This document shows, piece after piece, positions 52,606 to 61,543 of a stretch of DNA of 64,000 bases. Position 1 is the stretch's first letter, and each line of letters begins with the position of its first letter. The translations under genes and the position numbers were made by a program. The stretch spans positions 1 through 64,000 of the forward strand of contig JAJXYF010000003.1 in the NCBI GenBank assembly GCA_021780755.1, written 5' to 3'. The notes beneath the pieces are model-generated. The model ran no database searches. It was not told the DNA's origin and saw nothing but the letters and a program-made list of their open reading frames with translations. This DNA comes from Deltaproteobacteria bacterium (lineage in GTDB: Bacteria; Desulfobacterota; Binatia; Binatales; Binataceae).

Positions 52606-54030
52606 ATGGCGACGACACCGAAATTGGATCCGCCCGCTGGTACCGCGACGCCGGATCAAGCTCTGGCGACGGCGCGGAACGCGGTGGCAACGACGACCGC
52701 CGAATCGTCGCGTCCGTTGCGCGACGTGGTGAATTACGATCTGCTGCTCGATTGCGTCCATTGCGGACTTTGCCTGGAAGCGTGTCCTACTTATGTGCTG
52801 ACGCGGGCCGAGATGGATTCGCCGCGCGGGCGGATCTATCTGATGAAGGCGCTGGCCGAGGGCACGCTCGAACTCGACGCCGACGCCGTGCGCCATCTCG
52901 ATCTCTGCCTCGAATGCCGCGGCTGCGAGACCGCATGTCCGTCGGGTGTGCATTACGGGAAGCTGATCGAGCAGGCGCGCGTGTACGTCGAGCGCAACTA
53001 TCGGCGCGGGCCGATCGAGCGGGTGCGCAACTGGGCGATTAACTCGATTTTTCCCTATCCGGCGCGACTGCGATTGTTGCTCGCGCCGCTGCGCATCGCC
53101 GATCGGTTGGGACTGCGGCCGTTGCTCAGAAAGCTTGCGCCGGGTGCGCTGCGCGACTGGCTCGACCTGCTGCCGGCGCGCGACCGTGGCGTCGAAGCGC
53201 AACGACGCAACTACGGCGTTGCGGGCGATAGCACGGCGAAGGCCGGTGCCGCGAGCAATCGTGCGGTGGCCGAGGCGCCATGCGTGGTGGTGCATCATGG
53301 ATGCGTTGCGCAGGTGCTGACGGACTCGGAGAACTGGAACAGCGAGGGCGCGCTGGCGGCGGCGGGCTATCGCGTCGCGCGGCTCGAGCGCACGGTTTGT
53401 TGCGGCGCGCTCGACCTGCATAACGGCAATGTTGAGCGGGCGCGCGAGTTCGCGCGGGCGAACGTCAGCGAATTCAAGCGCCGTGACGCCGACAGCATCA
53501 TCTCGGCGGCTTCGGGATGCGCCGCGGTATTTGCCGCCTACGGTGATCTGCTCAAGGACGATCCGGAGTTTGCCGACGACGCGCGTGAGGTTTCGGCCCG
53601 CGTCGCCGATCTGAGTTCGCTGATGATCGCGCGCGACTATCGGTTCTCGCGGGAGTTTCGCGCGCGCGTGACCTATCACGATTCGTGTCATCTGGCCCAT
53701 GGGCTGGGCGTGCGCGAGGGGCCGCGCGAACTACTGCGCTCGATCCCGGGGGTCGAGTTGATCGAACTGGCCGAAGCGGATCTGTGTTGCGGGTCGGCGG
53801 GCAGTTACAACCTGACCGAGCCCGCGATGGCCGGCGAGCTGGTGCGGCGCAAGGCCGACAATATCGTCGCGACCGGCGCCGACTACGTAATCCTGGGGAA
53901 TCCTGGATGCGAGCTGCAAATCGCCGCCGAGCTGCGGCGCCGCGGCGCGCGGATCCGCGTGATGCATCTGGCCGACTTTCTCGCGCTGGCCGATTCTTCC
54001 GCGGACGCGACCGCTTCGCCGCGTCTCTGA
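52606..54030 (+). CDS. glcF: glycolate oxidase iron-sulfur subunit GlcF
   Basis: 474 aa. Two [4Fe-4S] clusters: Cys50, Cys53, Cys56 with Cys60, and Cys101, Cys104, Cys107 with Cys111. Two CCG-type domains follow (VVHHGCVAQVL...RTVCCGALDLHNG and YHDSCHLAHGLG...DLCCGSAGSYNLTEP), the Heterodisulfide-reductase-like cysteine-rich repeats that bind further Fe-S or pass electrons. Passes electrons from GlcDE to the quinone pool. Closes the operon; the next gene is convergent. Confidence 0.93.
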   Translation: MATTPKLDPPAGTATPDQALATARNAVATTTAESSRPLRDVVNYDLLLDCVHCGLCLEACPTYVLTRAEMDSPRGRIYLMKALAEGTLELDADAVRHLDLCLECRGCETACPSGVHYGKLIEQARVYVERNYRRGPIERVRNWAINSIFPYPARLRLLLAPLRIADRLGLRPLLRKLAPGALRDWLDLLPARDRGVEAQRRNYGVAGDSTAKAGAASNRAVAEAPCVVVHHGCVAQVLTDSENWNSEGALAAAGYRVARLERTVCCGALDLHNGNVERAREFARANVSEFKRRDADSIISAASGCAAVFAAYGDLLKDDPEFADDAREVSARVADLSSLMIARDYRFSREFRARVTYHDSCHLAHGLGVREGPRELLRSIPGVELIELAEADLCCGSAGSYNLTEPAMAGELVRRKADNIVATGADYVILGNPGCELQIAAELRRRGARIRVMHLADFLALADSSADATASPRL

Positions 54031-54038
54031 CCGCGCCC

Positions 54039-55118
54039 TCAGCTCACATAGCCGGAGTGTTTGAGATACTCCGCGAGCAGCACGGCGCCGCGCCCCGCAC
54101 CCATCGCGGCGTTATGGCTCACCAGCAGGTACTTGAAGCCGTTGGGCAGCACTTCGTCAACGCGGATGCGGCCGACCGAGGTGGTCATGCCACGATCGGC
54201 GTCGCGATCGAGGCGTGGCTGCGGACGCATCGGATTGCGATGCACCGTGATCATCTTTTTCGGCGAGGTTGGCAGGTTGAGACCGGTAAACTCGCGCCCG
54301 AACTCCTCCATCGCGGCGATCACTTCCTCGACGGAGGCGGCCCGCTTCAGCCCCACCGTCACCGCTTCCGTATGGCCCGCCAGCACCGACGCGCGGGTAC
54401 AGGTGGCGCTCACCCGCAGCGGCAATTCCGCGATGGCGCCCGCGCCGATGCGGCCGAGAATCTTGCACGTCTCGATTTTTACGCGCTCTTCCTCGCGCGG
54501 AATGTACGGGATGATATTTTCGACAATATCGAGGGCGGGCAGGTCGCGGCCAGCACCTGAAATCCCCTGCATCGTGGTGACGATGGTGGTCTCGACGCCG
54601 AAGCGCTGGTCGAGGGCTTTGAGGGTAACGGCCAAACCGGTCGCGGTGCAGTTGGGCAGCGTCGCGATATAGCCTTTCCATCCGCGCCGGCGCTGTTGTT
54701 CGTTGACGATCGAGAGGTGGTCGAGGTTGACGCCGGGAATCAGCAGCGGTACATCGGGCTCCATCCGAAAGGGTCGCGCGGTGCTGATCGTCGGTACGTG
54801 TTTGGCGTAGAGCGGCTCGAGTTCTCGCGCCGCCTCGGATTCCACCGCCGCGAAGACCAGCCGGATATCGTCGAGGCGCATCGTGCGGGCGTCCTGCACT
54901 TCGAGCGCGAGGGCGGCGGCGGGCGGCTCTCCGCCGTCCACGTACCATCGGCGCAGGCCGCTGTCGGCGTCGGTGATCGCGTCCTCGAAGCGCTTGCTGG
55001 CGGAACGTTCGGAGGCCGCGAGCGCGGCGATTTCGAAATACGGATGGCCGTCGAGCGCCGCCAGCACCTGCTGACCGGCGATCCCGGTGGCCCCCACCAC
55101 TGCGACTGGAATCTTCAT
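54039..55118 (-). CDS. asd: aspartate-semialdehyde dehydrogenase (archaeal/fungal-type)
   Basis: 359 aa from the ATG at 55118. NADP fold VAVVGATGIAGQQVLAALDGHP, the nucleophile Cys in LPNCTATGLAVTLKAL, and the later SATCTRASVLAGHTEAVTV and KMITVHRNPMRPQP blocks. Length and IPGVNLDHL identify the monofunctional type of archaea and fungi rather than E. coli Asd. Makes L-aspartate-4-semialdehyde for Lys/Thr/Met. Alone on its strand between glcF and a hydrolase. Confidence 0.85.
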   Translation of the reverse strand: MKIPVAVVGATGIAGQQVLAALDGHPYFEIAALAASERSASKRFEDAITDADSGLRRWYVDGGEPPAAALALEVQDARTMRLDDIRLVFAAVESEAARELEPLYAKHVPTISTARPFRMEPDVPLLIPGVNLDHLSIVNEQQRRRGWKGYIATLPNCTATGLAVTLKALDQRFGVETTIVTTMQGISGAGRDLPALDIVENIIPYIPREEERVKIETCKILGRIGAGAIAELPLRVSATCTRASVLAGHTEAVTVGLKRAASVEEVIAAMEEFGREFTGLNLPTSPKKMITVHRNPMRPQPRLDRDADRGMTTSVGRIRVDEVLPNGFKYLLVSHNAAMGAGRGAVLLAEYLKHSGYVS

Positions 55119-55252
55119 CGATATAACTCGCATACCGGTGCGCCCGTTTGATATGAAGTCGGGCGCAGTACGTCCCCAAGAGCGTATAGGCGCGACTTGC
55201 CCGCGTCCAGATTATGCGACGCTGAAGCGGAGCGGGTGGCAATCGGATGCGC

Positions 55253-55975
55253 TTAAAGCCGCGTCGCGAGCCATTCGTCCACCAGCGCGAAGAGCTCCTC
55301 GCCCTGGCCGCTCAAGCGATGGTCGGCGCCCTCGAACAACATCAGGCGCTTGGGTTCGCCCGCGCGCTCGTAAATCAGCTCGGAACTGCGCGGTGGCAGG
55401 ATGTCGTCGTTGGTTCCATGAACCAGCAGCAGCGGTTTGGGTGCCAGGTCGCCGACGACATGGGCGCCCGCGAGTTGACTCGAAATCGCGATGACGGCGG
55501 TCGCGACCGGGGTGAGCGTGCCCGCGTTGATGGCGACGGCGCCGCCGAACGAATGGCCGATGATCGCCGCGCGCCGATGCCCGGTGCCCTTGAGGAAGGT
55601 CAGGGCGGCGAGCGTATCGAGGAGGCATTGGTCGAAATCGTTGGGGACGCGATAGTTTACGCGGGCGACGGTCACGCCCTTGCGCGGCAGTTCGAGGCCG
55701 AGCCGCGGGTAGAGCATCGCGGGGCCGTCGAAGCCGCCGATCGCGCCGCTGACGCAGACCACCGCGCGCGACGCGGACTCCGCCGCATGCATCACGACCG
55801 GGATCGCGCCGCGGGTGGTGCGTATGGTGAGTCCGCCCGCCCCGGCGATTTCGTCCTCGGAGTCCACGCCGAGAATCCGCAAGTGGAGATTATCGGCGTC
55901 CATCGGAAGCTCGATGGGGATCGGCGGTGCGACTGCCGAGCGGTCCGCTCGCGACGGATGGATGGCGTATGCCAC
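55253..55975 (-). CDS. alpha/beta hydrolase (dienelactone-hydrolase-like)
   Basis: 240 aa from a GTG at 55975; an ATG at 55903 gives 216 aa and fits the fold better (MDADNLHLRILGVDSEDE). Nucleophile elbow IIGHSFGGAVAIN, acid Asp in LLLVHGTNDDILP, His in EGADHRLSGQ. Carries an oxyanion-side VCVSGAIGGFDGPA strand. Soluble serine hydrolase of unknown substrate. Confidence 0.82.
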   Translation of the reverse strand: MAYAIHPSRADRSAVAPPIPIELPMDADNLHLRILGVDSEDEIAGAGGLTIRTTRGAIPVVMHAAESASRAVVCVSGAIGGFDGPAMLYPRLGLELPRKGVTVARVNYRVPNDFDQCLLDTLAALTFLKGTGHRRAAIIGHSFGGAVAINAGTLTPVATAVIAISSQLAGAHVVGDLAPKPLLLVHGTNDDILPPRSSELIYERAGEPKRLMLFEGADHRLSGQGEELFALVDEWLATRL

Positions 55976-56035
55976 CGCCGTCTTTGGCCTGATCCGGCTG
56001 ACCCGGATGGTGCTGCCGGCGGTGCGCGCGTGGGG

Positions 56036-56974
56036 TCAGCGGCCGATCGCCCCGCGCAACTCCGCGCAGCACTCCGCAAGCGCGCCCTTGGCCGCGTCGA
56101 TCACGCCGGGCATCATCACAAAGCCGTGGCAGACGCCTGCGTAGCGCTTCGACTTCACCGCGACACCGGCTTTGCGTAACGCGTCGGCGTAGGCTTCGCC
56201 TTCGTCGCGCAACGGATCGACCTCGCAGGTCATCACGTAAGCCGGCGGCAGGCCCGCGAGACTCTTTGCGCACGCCGGGCTGAAGTAGGGATTCGTCCGG
56301 TCGGCGTCGGTATTCATGTAATGGCCGTAAAACCAGACCATGTCGGCGCGCGAGAGGATGTAGCCGTCCGCGGTGAATTCACGCTGCGACGCGGACTCAT
56401 GCGCCCAGTCGGTGGCCGGATAGATGAGCAGTTGGAACTTGATTTGCGGGCCGCCGCGATCGCGCGCCATCTGCGCCACCACCGCCGCCAGGTTGCCGCC
56501 CGCGCTGTCGCCGCCGACCGCGACGCGCTTGGCATCGACGCCGAGCGCCGCCGCGTTGTCCGCGACCCATTTGGTCGCGGCATAGGAATCCTCCGGCGCG
56601 GCCGGAAACCTGGACTCGGGCGCGAGGCGGTAGTCCACCGATACCGTCACGCAGCCGGCGCCGTTGGCGAGCGAGCGGCACAGCACGTCGTGGGTCTCGA
56701 GATCGCCGACCACCCATCCGCCGCCATGAAAATAGACCAGCGCGCCCATCGGCGCCGAGCCTGCCGGAGTGTATATGCGCACGGGAATCTGCCCGCCGGG
56801 CCCCGGGATCTTGCGGTCCTCGACCTTGGCGACCTTTTCGGGCGCTCCCGCGACCAGCCCGATCAACGCGTTGATACCCGCGCGCACCTCTTGCGGCGAC
56901 CCGGCGTGAAACGGCTTTGCCTCAGCCCCGGCGAGCTGGTCCAACAGGGTTTTCATTTGCGGGTCAAGTTGCAT
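56036..56974 (-). CDS. alpha/beta hydrolase, hormone-sensitive-lipase type
   Basis: 312 aa from the ATG at 56974 (GAGGAGACGG upstream); the open frame to 57166 lacks family sequence. Oxyanion motif LVYFHGGGWVVGD, nucleophile GGDSAGGNLAAV, acid Asp in CEVDPLRDEGEAYA, and the catalytic-type His in CHGFVMM. Carboxylesterase (HSL family). It is divergent from the cyclase-family gene, with a palindrome in the 250-bp gap. Confidence 0.9.
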   Translation of the reverse strand: MQLDPQMKTLLDQLAGAEAKPFHAGSPQEVRAGINALIGLVAGAPEKVAKVEDRKIPGPGGQIPVRIYTPAGSAPMGALVYFHGGGWVVGDLETHDVLCRSLANGAGCVTVSVDYRLAPESRFPAAPEDSYAATKWVADNAAALGVDAKRVAVGGDSAGGNLAAVVAQMARDRGGPQIKFQLLIYPATDWAHESASQREFTADGYILSRADMVWFYGHYMNTDADRTNPYFSPACAKSLAGLPPAYVMTCEVDPLRDEGEAYADALRKAGVAVKSKRYAGVCHGFVMMPGVIDAAKGALAECCAELRGAIGR

Positions 56975-57060
56975 TGCCGTCTCCTCGTTCTGGGGCCTTG
57001 GGCCGCACGACGCGTCTCCGCCATCGGGGAAGCTCGGCGCGCGGGCTTGCCTAGTGTTTA

Positions 57061-57094
57061 AGAAATTGCGGCGCTGACCGCAAGCGCAATTTCT
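57061..57094. promoter_or_regulatory. inverted repeat between divergent genes (56974 and 57225)
   Basis: AGAAATTGCG (57061-57070) and CGCAATTTCT (57085-57094) are a perfect 10-bp inverted repeat with a 14-nt spacer, in the intergenic region of two divergent genes. The spacer contains a second, overlapping pair (TTGCGG at 57066 and CCGCAA at 57078). Either an operator or alternative RNA hairpins. Confidence 0.5.
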
Positions 57095-57224
57095 CACGCC
57101 CGCGATGGTTTCTGGTCCGGCGCAAATCGTAGTAGCCTGCCATCGCCCGCATTTCCGGAGGACCATCCGCGTCGCCCGGGGAAGGTGAGCGCGCGAAAAT
57201 CGAAGATGCCGGAGGAAGCGTCAA

Positions 57225-58190
57225 ATGGCAAAAAAGACCGTTGATTTCACTGAACTGTTGAAAGATGCACCGAAGAATTGGGGCCGTTGGGGCGCCGACG
57301 ATGAGATCGGCGCGCTGAACTTTCTGACCAAGGAGGAAGTGCTCCGCGGCGCTCGCGCGATCCGCAGCGGCAAGGTCTTCATGCTCGGCGTGCCGCTGGC
57401 GCGGCCGGGCGGCGATCCGCTTTATCCGAGTCGATCGCAGCCGATTCGCACCATGGCGATGGACAAGGGCTTCTACAAAAGCGGACTCGCGAAGCCGATG
57501 GCGGGCGGACTCGAATACGCCGACGACGTCATCGTGATGTACCTTCAGGGGACTACTCAGTACGACGCGCTCGGCCACGTCTGGTACGACGACAAACTAT
57601 ACAATGGCTATGACACGACCACCACGATCGGCGGCCTGCAGAAATGCTCGATCGAACCGATCGCGAATCACGGCGTGGTTGGCCGCGGCATCCTGCTGGA
57701 TATCGCACGGCTCAAGGGCAAGCCGCATCTCGACGCCGGGGAACCGATCACGATCGCGGACCTCGAGGCCGCCGCGAAACGTCAGAACTGCGTAATCGAA
57801 AAGCACGACATCCTGGTGATCCGCACCGGCTGGCTCAAGCGCTTTTACGACCACGGCTTCGAGGGCATCTTCCCCAAAGGCCAGATGAAGGAACCGGGAC
57901 TCGCCTACAGCCCCGAACTGGTCAACTGGTTCCATCGCATGGAAATCCCGTCGATCGGCAGCGACACCATCGCGAGCGAACAGACCATGCACGAGGAGAC
58001 CGGCACGATGATCCCGCTGCACGCCGCGCTGCTGCGCAACCAGGGCGTAATCTTCAACGAAATCGATTGGCTCGAAGACCTCGCCGACGACTGCGAAAAG
58101 GATGGCCAATATACATTCCTGTTCGTCGGTGCGCCATTGAAGGTGGTGCGCGGAGCCGGGTCGCCGGTGAATCCCGCCGCCATCAAGTGA
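57225..58190 (+). CDS. cyclase-family protein (kynurenine formamidase-like fold)
   Basis: 321 aa, with GGAGGAAG before the ATG. The metal-binding His...Asp block appears in TTQYDALGHVWYDDKLYNGYD (Asp, His), the later IGSDTIASEQTMHEE, and VNWFHRMEIPSIG. Cyclase family members are metal-dependent amidohydrolases acting on cyclic or N-acyl aromatic substrates. A strong GC-rich hairpin follows 150 bp downstream. Divergent from the HSL-type esterase, so a common substrate is possible. Confidence 0.85.
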   Translation: MAKKTVDFTELLKDAPKNWGRWGADDEIGALNFLTKEEVLRGARAIRSGKVFMLGVPLARPGGDPLYPSRSQPIRTMAMDKGFYKSGLAKPMAGGLEYADDVIVMYLQGTTQYDALGHVWYDDKLYNGYDTTTTIGGLQKCSIEPIANHGVVGRGILLDIARLKGKPHLDAGEPITIADLEAAAKRQNCVIEKHDILVIRTGWLKRFYDHGFEGIFPKGQMKEPGLAYSPELVNWFHRMEIPSIGSDTIASEQTMHEETGTMIPLHAALLRNQGVIFNEIDWLEDLADDCEKDGQYTFLFVGAPLKVVRGAGSPVNPAAIK

Positions 58191-58340
58191 TTCAGTTTTT
58201 GACTTGTTTCAGTTTTTGCCGGCTCCTTCGTCGCAGTGAGATATCATCGCAGGAGATCTTTGCGCCGACAGGTTTTGGCCGCGATAGTCACTCGCAAGGT
58301 AAAGTTGCTAAGCCGTGAAGTATTAGAAGTTAGTATTCGA

Positions 58341-58372
58341 GGGGGCGGCGCGGGTGAACCCGCGCCGCCCCC
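58341..58372. terminator. GC-rich hairpin between convergent genes
   Basis: GGGGGCGGCGCGGG (58341-58354), TGAA loop, CCCGCGCCGCCCCC (58359-58372): a 14-bp perfect stem between the cyclase-family gene and aroA, which converge. There is no T-tract on either side, so termination would be hairpin-only or Rho-assisted. Confidence 0.55.
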
Positions 58373-58422
58373 CTCGCTACTCAGTGAGTAATGCGATCCG
58401 GGGTCGAAACGGCGCGCGGAGG

Positions 58423-59703
58423 TCAAACCAGGCGGGCGAGGTCAGCGAAAAATTCGGGATAGGTCTTGGCGACACAGCCGGGATTGCGGATGCGCATGCC
58501 CGGGACCTTGAGACCGACCACCGCAAACGCCATCGCGATCCGATGGTCGTCGTAGGTCTCGATCGCCGCGGGCCTGAGCGCTGACGGCGCGATCTCGAGG
58601 CCGTCGTCGAATTCGCGCACCGCCGCGCCGAGCCGACGCAACTCGGTGGCGATCGCGGCGATCCGATCGCTCTCGTGATGGCGAATGAAGGCGACCTTGC
58701 GAATCCGCGTCGGCGAATCGGCGAACGGGGCGAGCGCGGCCAGCGTCGGCACCACGTCCGGCATCGCGTTCATCGCGACGTCGAGACCGCGCAGCTTGCC
58801 GGTACCCGTCACCGCGACCGCATCCGCATGCCACGTCACGCGCGCGCCCATCTGTTCGAGCAGATCAAGAAAGCGCGCGTCGCCCTGGACCGACGCCTTC
58901 CTGAGGCCCGGGATCGTGACGGTGCCGCCGACCACCGCGGCGGCTGCGGCAAAATAGCTGGCGGCGGTCGCGTCGGGCTCGACGGTAAAATTTTTCGCAT
59001 GATAGTGCTGCCCACCGGGCACCACGATTTGATCGCCGGTGAGGGTGCTGGCGGCGCCCCAATCGTTCATCAGCCGCAGCGTCATCTCGATAAATGGACG
59101 CGCGGTGTCGCCGGCGACCGTGAGCGTGAGGCCGTCGCGCCAAATTGGCGCGGGCATCAGCAGGGCCGAGACGAATTGCGACGAGAGGCTCGCGTCGATG
59201 GCCGCGACGCCGCCGGTGAACGATGCGCTGGTCGTATCGATCACGATCGGCGGGCAGCCGTTGCCGAGTTCGCTGACGACGTCGAGGCCGAGCGCGCGCA
59301 TCGCGTCGATCAGGGCGCCGATCGGCCGTTCGCGCATGCGGGCGTTGCCGTCGAGGCGATAGCGCCCGCGCCCGAGGGTGAGAAAGCCGGCGAGGAAGCG
59401 CATCGCCGTGCCGGCGCCGCCCGCGTCGAGCGTCGCGCCGGTCGAAGGAATGGCGCCGGCACTGCCCACCACCGTAATTTTGCGCGCTTGCTCGTCGGAC
59501 TCGATCACGAAGCCGAGCGCGTCGAGCGCGGCGACCATCCGGCGCGTGTCGTCGCTGATCAGGGCGGAGTCGATCGTCGATCGCCCCGTGGCCATCGCGG
59601 CGAGCAGCAAGGCGCGATTGGTGAGGCTCTTCGAGCCGGGTACTTTGACCGTCGCGGCGAGCGCGCGCGTAATTGGAACGATTGCGATTTCGTCAGCGGC
59701 CAC
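58423..59703 (-). CDS. aroA: 3-phosphoshikimate 1-carboxyvinyltransferase (EPSP synthase)
   Basis: 426 aa from a GTG at 59703. S3P and PEP binding blocks VPGSKSLTNRALLLAAMATG, LDAGGAGTAMRFLAGF, RMRERPIGALIDAMRALG, and ASYFAAAAAVVGG, with C-terminal YDDHRIAMAFAVVG. The LGNAGTA block of class I enzymes is here DAGGAGTA. Sixth step of chorismate synthesis. It follows the beta-barrel gene by 40 bp on the same strand, so it may share its transcript. Confidence 0.94.
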   Translation of the reverse strand: MAADEIAIVPITRALAATVKVPGSKSLTNRALLLAAMATGRSTIDSALISDDTRRMVAALDALGFVIESDEQARKITVVGSAGAIPSTGATLDAGGAGTAMRFLAGFLTLGRGRYRLDGNARMRERPIGALIDAMRALGLDVVSELGNGCPPIVIDTTSASFTGGVAAIDASLSSQFVSALLMPAPIWRDGLTLTVAGDTARPFIEMTLRLMNDWGAASTLTGDQIVVPGGQHYHAKNFTVEPDATAASYFAAAAAVVGGTVTIPGLRKASVQGDARFLDLLEQMGARVTWHADAVAVTGTGKLRGLDVAMNAMPDVVPTLAALAPFADSPTRIRKVAFIRHHESDRIAAIATELRRLGAAVREFDDGLEIAPSALRPAAIETYDDHRIAMAFAVVGLKVPGMRIRNPGCVAKTYPEFFADLARLV

Positions 59704-59743
59704 GATGAGGTTGAGCTTAGCTGTCCTGAGAGGGTCGCGTGAA

Positions 59744-60583
59744 CTAGTAAAACCAATCGCGATCGGAAGAGGGACCGAAGATTGCCCCGACGAACCGTTC
59801 GATCTCGAGGTTGAATTTCATGATTACGTGATCGGAGCCCGCGGTGAGCCCGAAGCCGGGTCCAATGTTGTACTCAATTCCAAGCAGCTTACCCCACACC
59901 ACCGGGAAGATGTAATGCTGCTGCTGGCGAAGCGGATCGTTGTCGTTAATCAGCCCGATGCCTCCGTAAAACTCCACGCCCGGCGATAGAGAGCGCATCC
60001 AGCGGTAATACGCGCCGTTGCGATAGCCGAATTCGAATCCCTGGTTGTGCCCGTCGCCTACCAGCACCTTCTCGAAAACCGGATTCACGATTAAAGACAG
60101 CCGGCCAAAATCCTTTTCGATAATCGGCTTCAACTCGAGTTCCAGGTCCGCGTCGTCGAACTGCGGCGTCTTGTGCCATTCCAATTCGGCGTACCAGCCT
60201 AGGTTGACCGGCAGCACCTCCTCGTCGAAGAGCCTTCCGCGCAAGCGAAACTTGTCGCCCGCCCACCACATGCCGTGTCCGCTCGGCTGCGCGAGACTGA
60301 GGTAGGCGGCCGCCTCGATGCGGTCGGTGAGGCCGTACGTCACGGCTTCGCCGCTGTACCACAGGCCCTGGCTTCTGAAGGTTCCCGAAGCGGTGCCGTT
60401 GCCGCCCTGGCTGTGCCCGTTCGCGATCACCGCGTTGTCGGTTTCGATTTCGATCATCCCGCGAGACTCGGTCGCGTAGGGATATACCTCGAACTCCCAC
60501 GGATCGATTTGCGCGGCAGCCGTGCGCGCCGTCAACAGCGACGCGACCACCAATGTACTCATCATCAGTGAACGCAGATTCAA
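59744..60583 (-). CDS. secreted beta-barrel-like protein of the cupredoxin operon
   Basis: 279 aa with a signal peptide (MNLRSLMMSTLVVASLLTARTAAAQ, cleavage likely after AQ). The mature part has alternating strands (RIEAAAYLSLAQ, KFRLRGRLFDEE, NLGWYAELEW, DLELELKPIIEKDFGRLSLIVNPVFEKVL, GFEFGYRNGAYYRW, IEYNIGPGFGLTAGSDHVIMKFNLEIE) ending in an aromatic residue (WFY), as in outer-membrane barrels of the MetA/phenol-pathway type. Third in the operon after the cupredoxin and haem-binding genes. Possibly an outer-membrane component of metal handling; unproven. Confidence 0.6.
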   Translation of the reverse strand: MNLRSLMMSTLVVASLLTARTAAAQIDPWEFEVYPYATESRGMIEIETDNAVIANGHSQGGNGTASGTFRSQGLWYSGEAVTYGLTDRIEAAAYLSLAQPSGHGMWWAGDKFRLRGRLFDEEVLPVNLGWYAELEWHKTPQFDDADLELELKPIIEKDFGRLSLIVNPVFEKVLVGDGHNQGFEFGYRNGAYYRWMRSLSPGVEFYGGIGLINDNDPLRQQQHYIFPVVWGKLLGIEYNIGPGFGLTAGSDHVIMKFNLEIERFVGAIFGPSSDRDWFY

Positions 60584-60599
60584 CTTCGCCCACCTCGCA

Positions 60600-61058
60600 T
60601 CATTGCGATTGTCCGTTCGCGTTGCCCGTCAGTGCGGTCTCGATCCACCGCTGTAATCGCGCGCGATCGTCCGCGCTCAAGCGTGCGCCCGGATGCATCA
60701 GCGTGTACGACTCGGGCGGCATCACCCGATCTTCCAACGCGCGCCGCATCCACTCGAGTTTGCGCTGCCGCGTGCGCGGGTAATATCCGCCCCATTGCGA
60801 GAAGTTCACTTCCTTGCGTCCCCGCTCGACATCGTGAAGGACCATCCATGACGACGGCGCGACGTGGCTGTACCATGGCCATCGCGTCTGGTTGGAATGG
60901 CAGTCGTAGCAACTACGCCTGAGTATCGCGTTGACCTCGGACGGCGCCGACAGTTCGCCGTTCGATGGCGGATTCGTGAGCCCGACGGGCTTCAATTGGG
61001 CGACCGCAAACGCCACCGCCAACGCGGCGGCGATCATCACTGCTGGCTTGCTAATCAA
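60600..61058 (-). CDS. haem-binding domain protein (periplasmic cytochrome-like)
   Basis: 152 aa. N-terminal signal anchor (MISKPAVMIAAALAVAFAVAQ), then SCYDCHSN with the covalent c-type haem motif C-x-x-C-H, WPWYSHVAPSSWMVLHDVERGRKEVNFSQW, and RMRP-like VMPPESYTLMHPGARLSADD with axial Met/His candidates. This is the haem-binding domain family (PF14376). Located between the cupredoxin and the barrel gene, so probably part of an electron-transfer or iron-oxidation function in the periplasm. Confidence 0.85.
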   Translation of the reverse strand: MISKPAVMIAAALAVAFAVAQLKPVGLTNPPSNGELSAPSEVNAILRRSCYDCHSNQTRWPWYSHVAPSSWMVLHDVERGRKEVNFSQWGGYYPRTRQRKLEWMRRALEDRVMPPESYTLMHPGARLSADDRARLQRWIETALTGNANGQSQ

Positions 61059-61086
61059 TACGGATGTGGCGGCCGGCGGCCGGTCG

Positions 61087-61440
61087 CTACTTCGCGACTA
61101 TGCTTCCCTCGCGCACGTCCTGGTGGAAATCGTCATAAAAGTCATAGTTCCCGGCACTGAGCGCCGGCAGTCCGACGGTGATCGACTCGCCCGGCGAAAG
61201 CGCTTTCTCGCGATTGAGCTTGAAGCTTTCGAACTCGATCGTTTCATTGCTTGCGTTGACCACCTTGATGGTCAGCGCATGTCCCGCCGGCACGGTCAGC
61301 GATTGCGGCGTGAACTGATGGTTCTCGAAACGGATTTCCGAGGCGTCGGTGCCGGAGGCGAACGACGGCGTGCACAGCGCTGCCAGACTGACGGTAGCGG
61401 CGACGGTGAGAATAGATTTTACTAACGGCCTGCGGGGCAT
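61087..61440 (-). CDS. cupredoxin-domain periplasmic protein (EfeO/FtrB-like)
   Basis: 117 aa with signal peptide (AATVSLAALCTPSFAS). The cupredoxin fold reads IRFENHQFTPQSLTVPAGHALTIKVVNASNETIEFESFKLNREKALSPGESITVGLPALSAGNYDFYDDFHQDVREGSIV. The usual C-x(2-4)-H...M copper loop is replaced by DFYDDFHQD, the form seen next to FTR1-type iron transport, where the domain handles Cu or Fe without a Cys ligand. First gene of the operon, under a Fur-like palindrome. Confidence 0.82.
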   Translation of the reverse strand: MPRRPLVKSILTVAATVSLAALCTPSFASGTDASEIRFENHQFTPQSLTVPAGHALTIKVVNASNETIEFESFKLNREKALSPGESITVGLPALSAGNYDFYDDFHQDVREGSIVAK

Positions 61441-61464
61441 CGAGGGCTCCTGCGGTTTTGATAT

Positions 61465-61479
61465 TGAGAATGATTCTCA
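61465..61479. promoter_or_regulatory. Fur-like palindromic box
   Basis: TGAGAATGATTCTCA is a perfect 15-bp palindrome around G61472, 25 bp upstream of the cupredoxin start. Its half-sites (GAGAAT...ATTCTC) match the core of Fur/Irr-type boxes (GATAATGATAATCATTATC). The position suggests iron repression of the cupredoxin-haem-barrel operon. Confidence 0.7.
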
Positions 61480-61543
61480 GTTTCTTAACAAACCCCCATC
61501 CAATCGTCAACCCTGTTGTGTGTGTGTGGCGTGTGGCGGATCA

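Noticed and set aside
61513..61530. GT-rich run (TGTTGTGTGTGTGTGG) as a microsatellite of interest
   Set aside because: Too short to be significant on its own; kept only as context for the prophage end.
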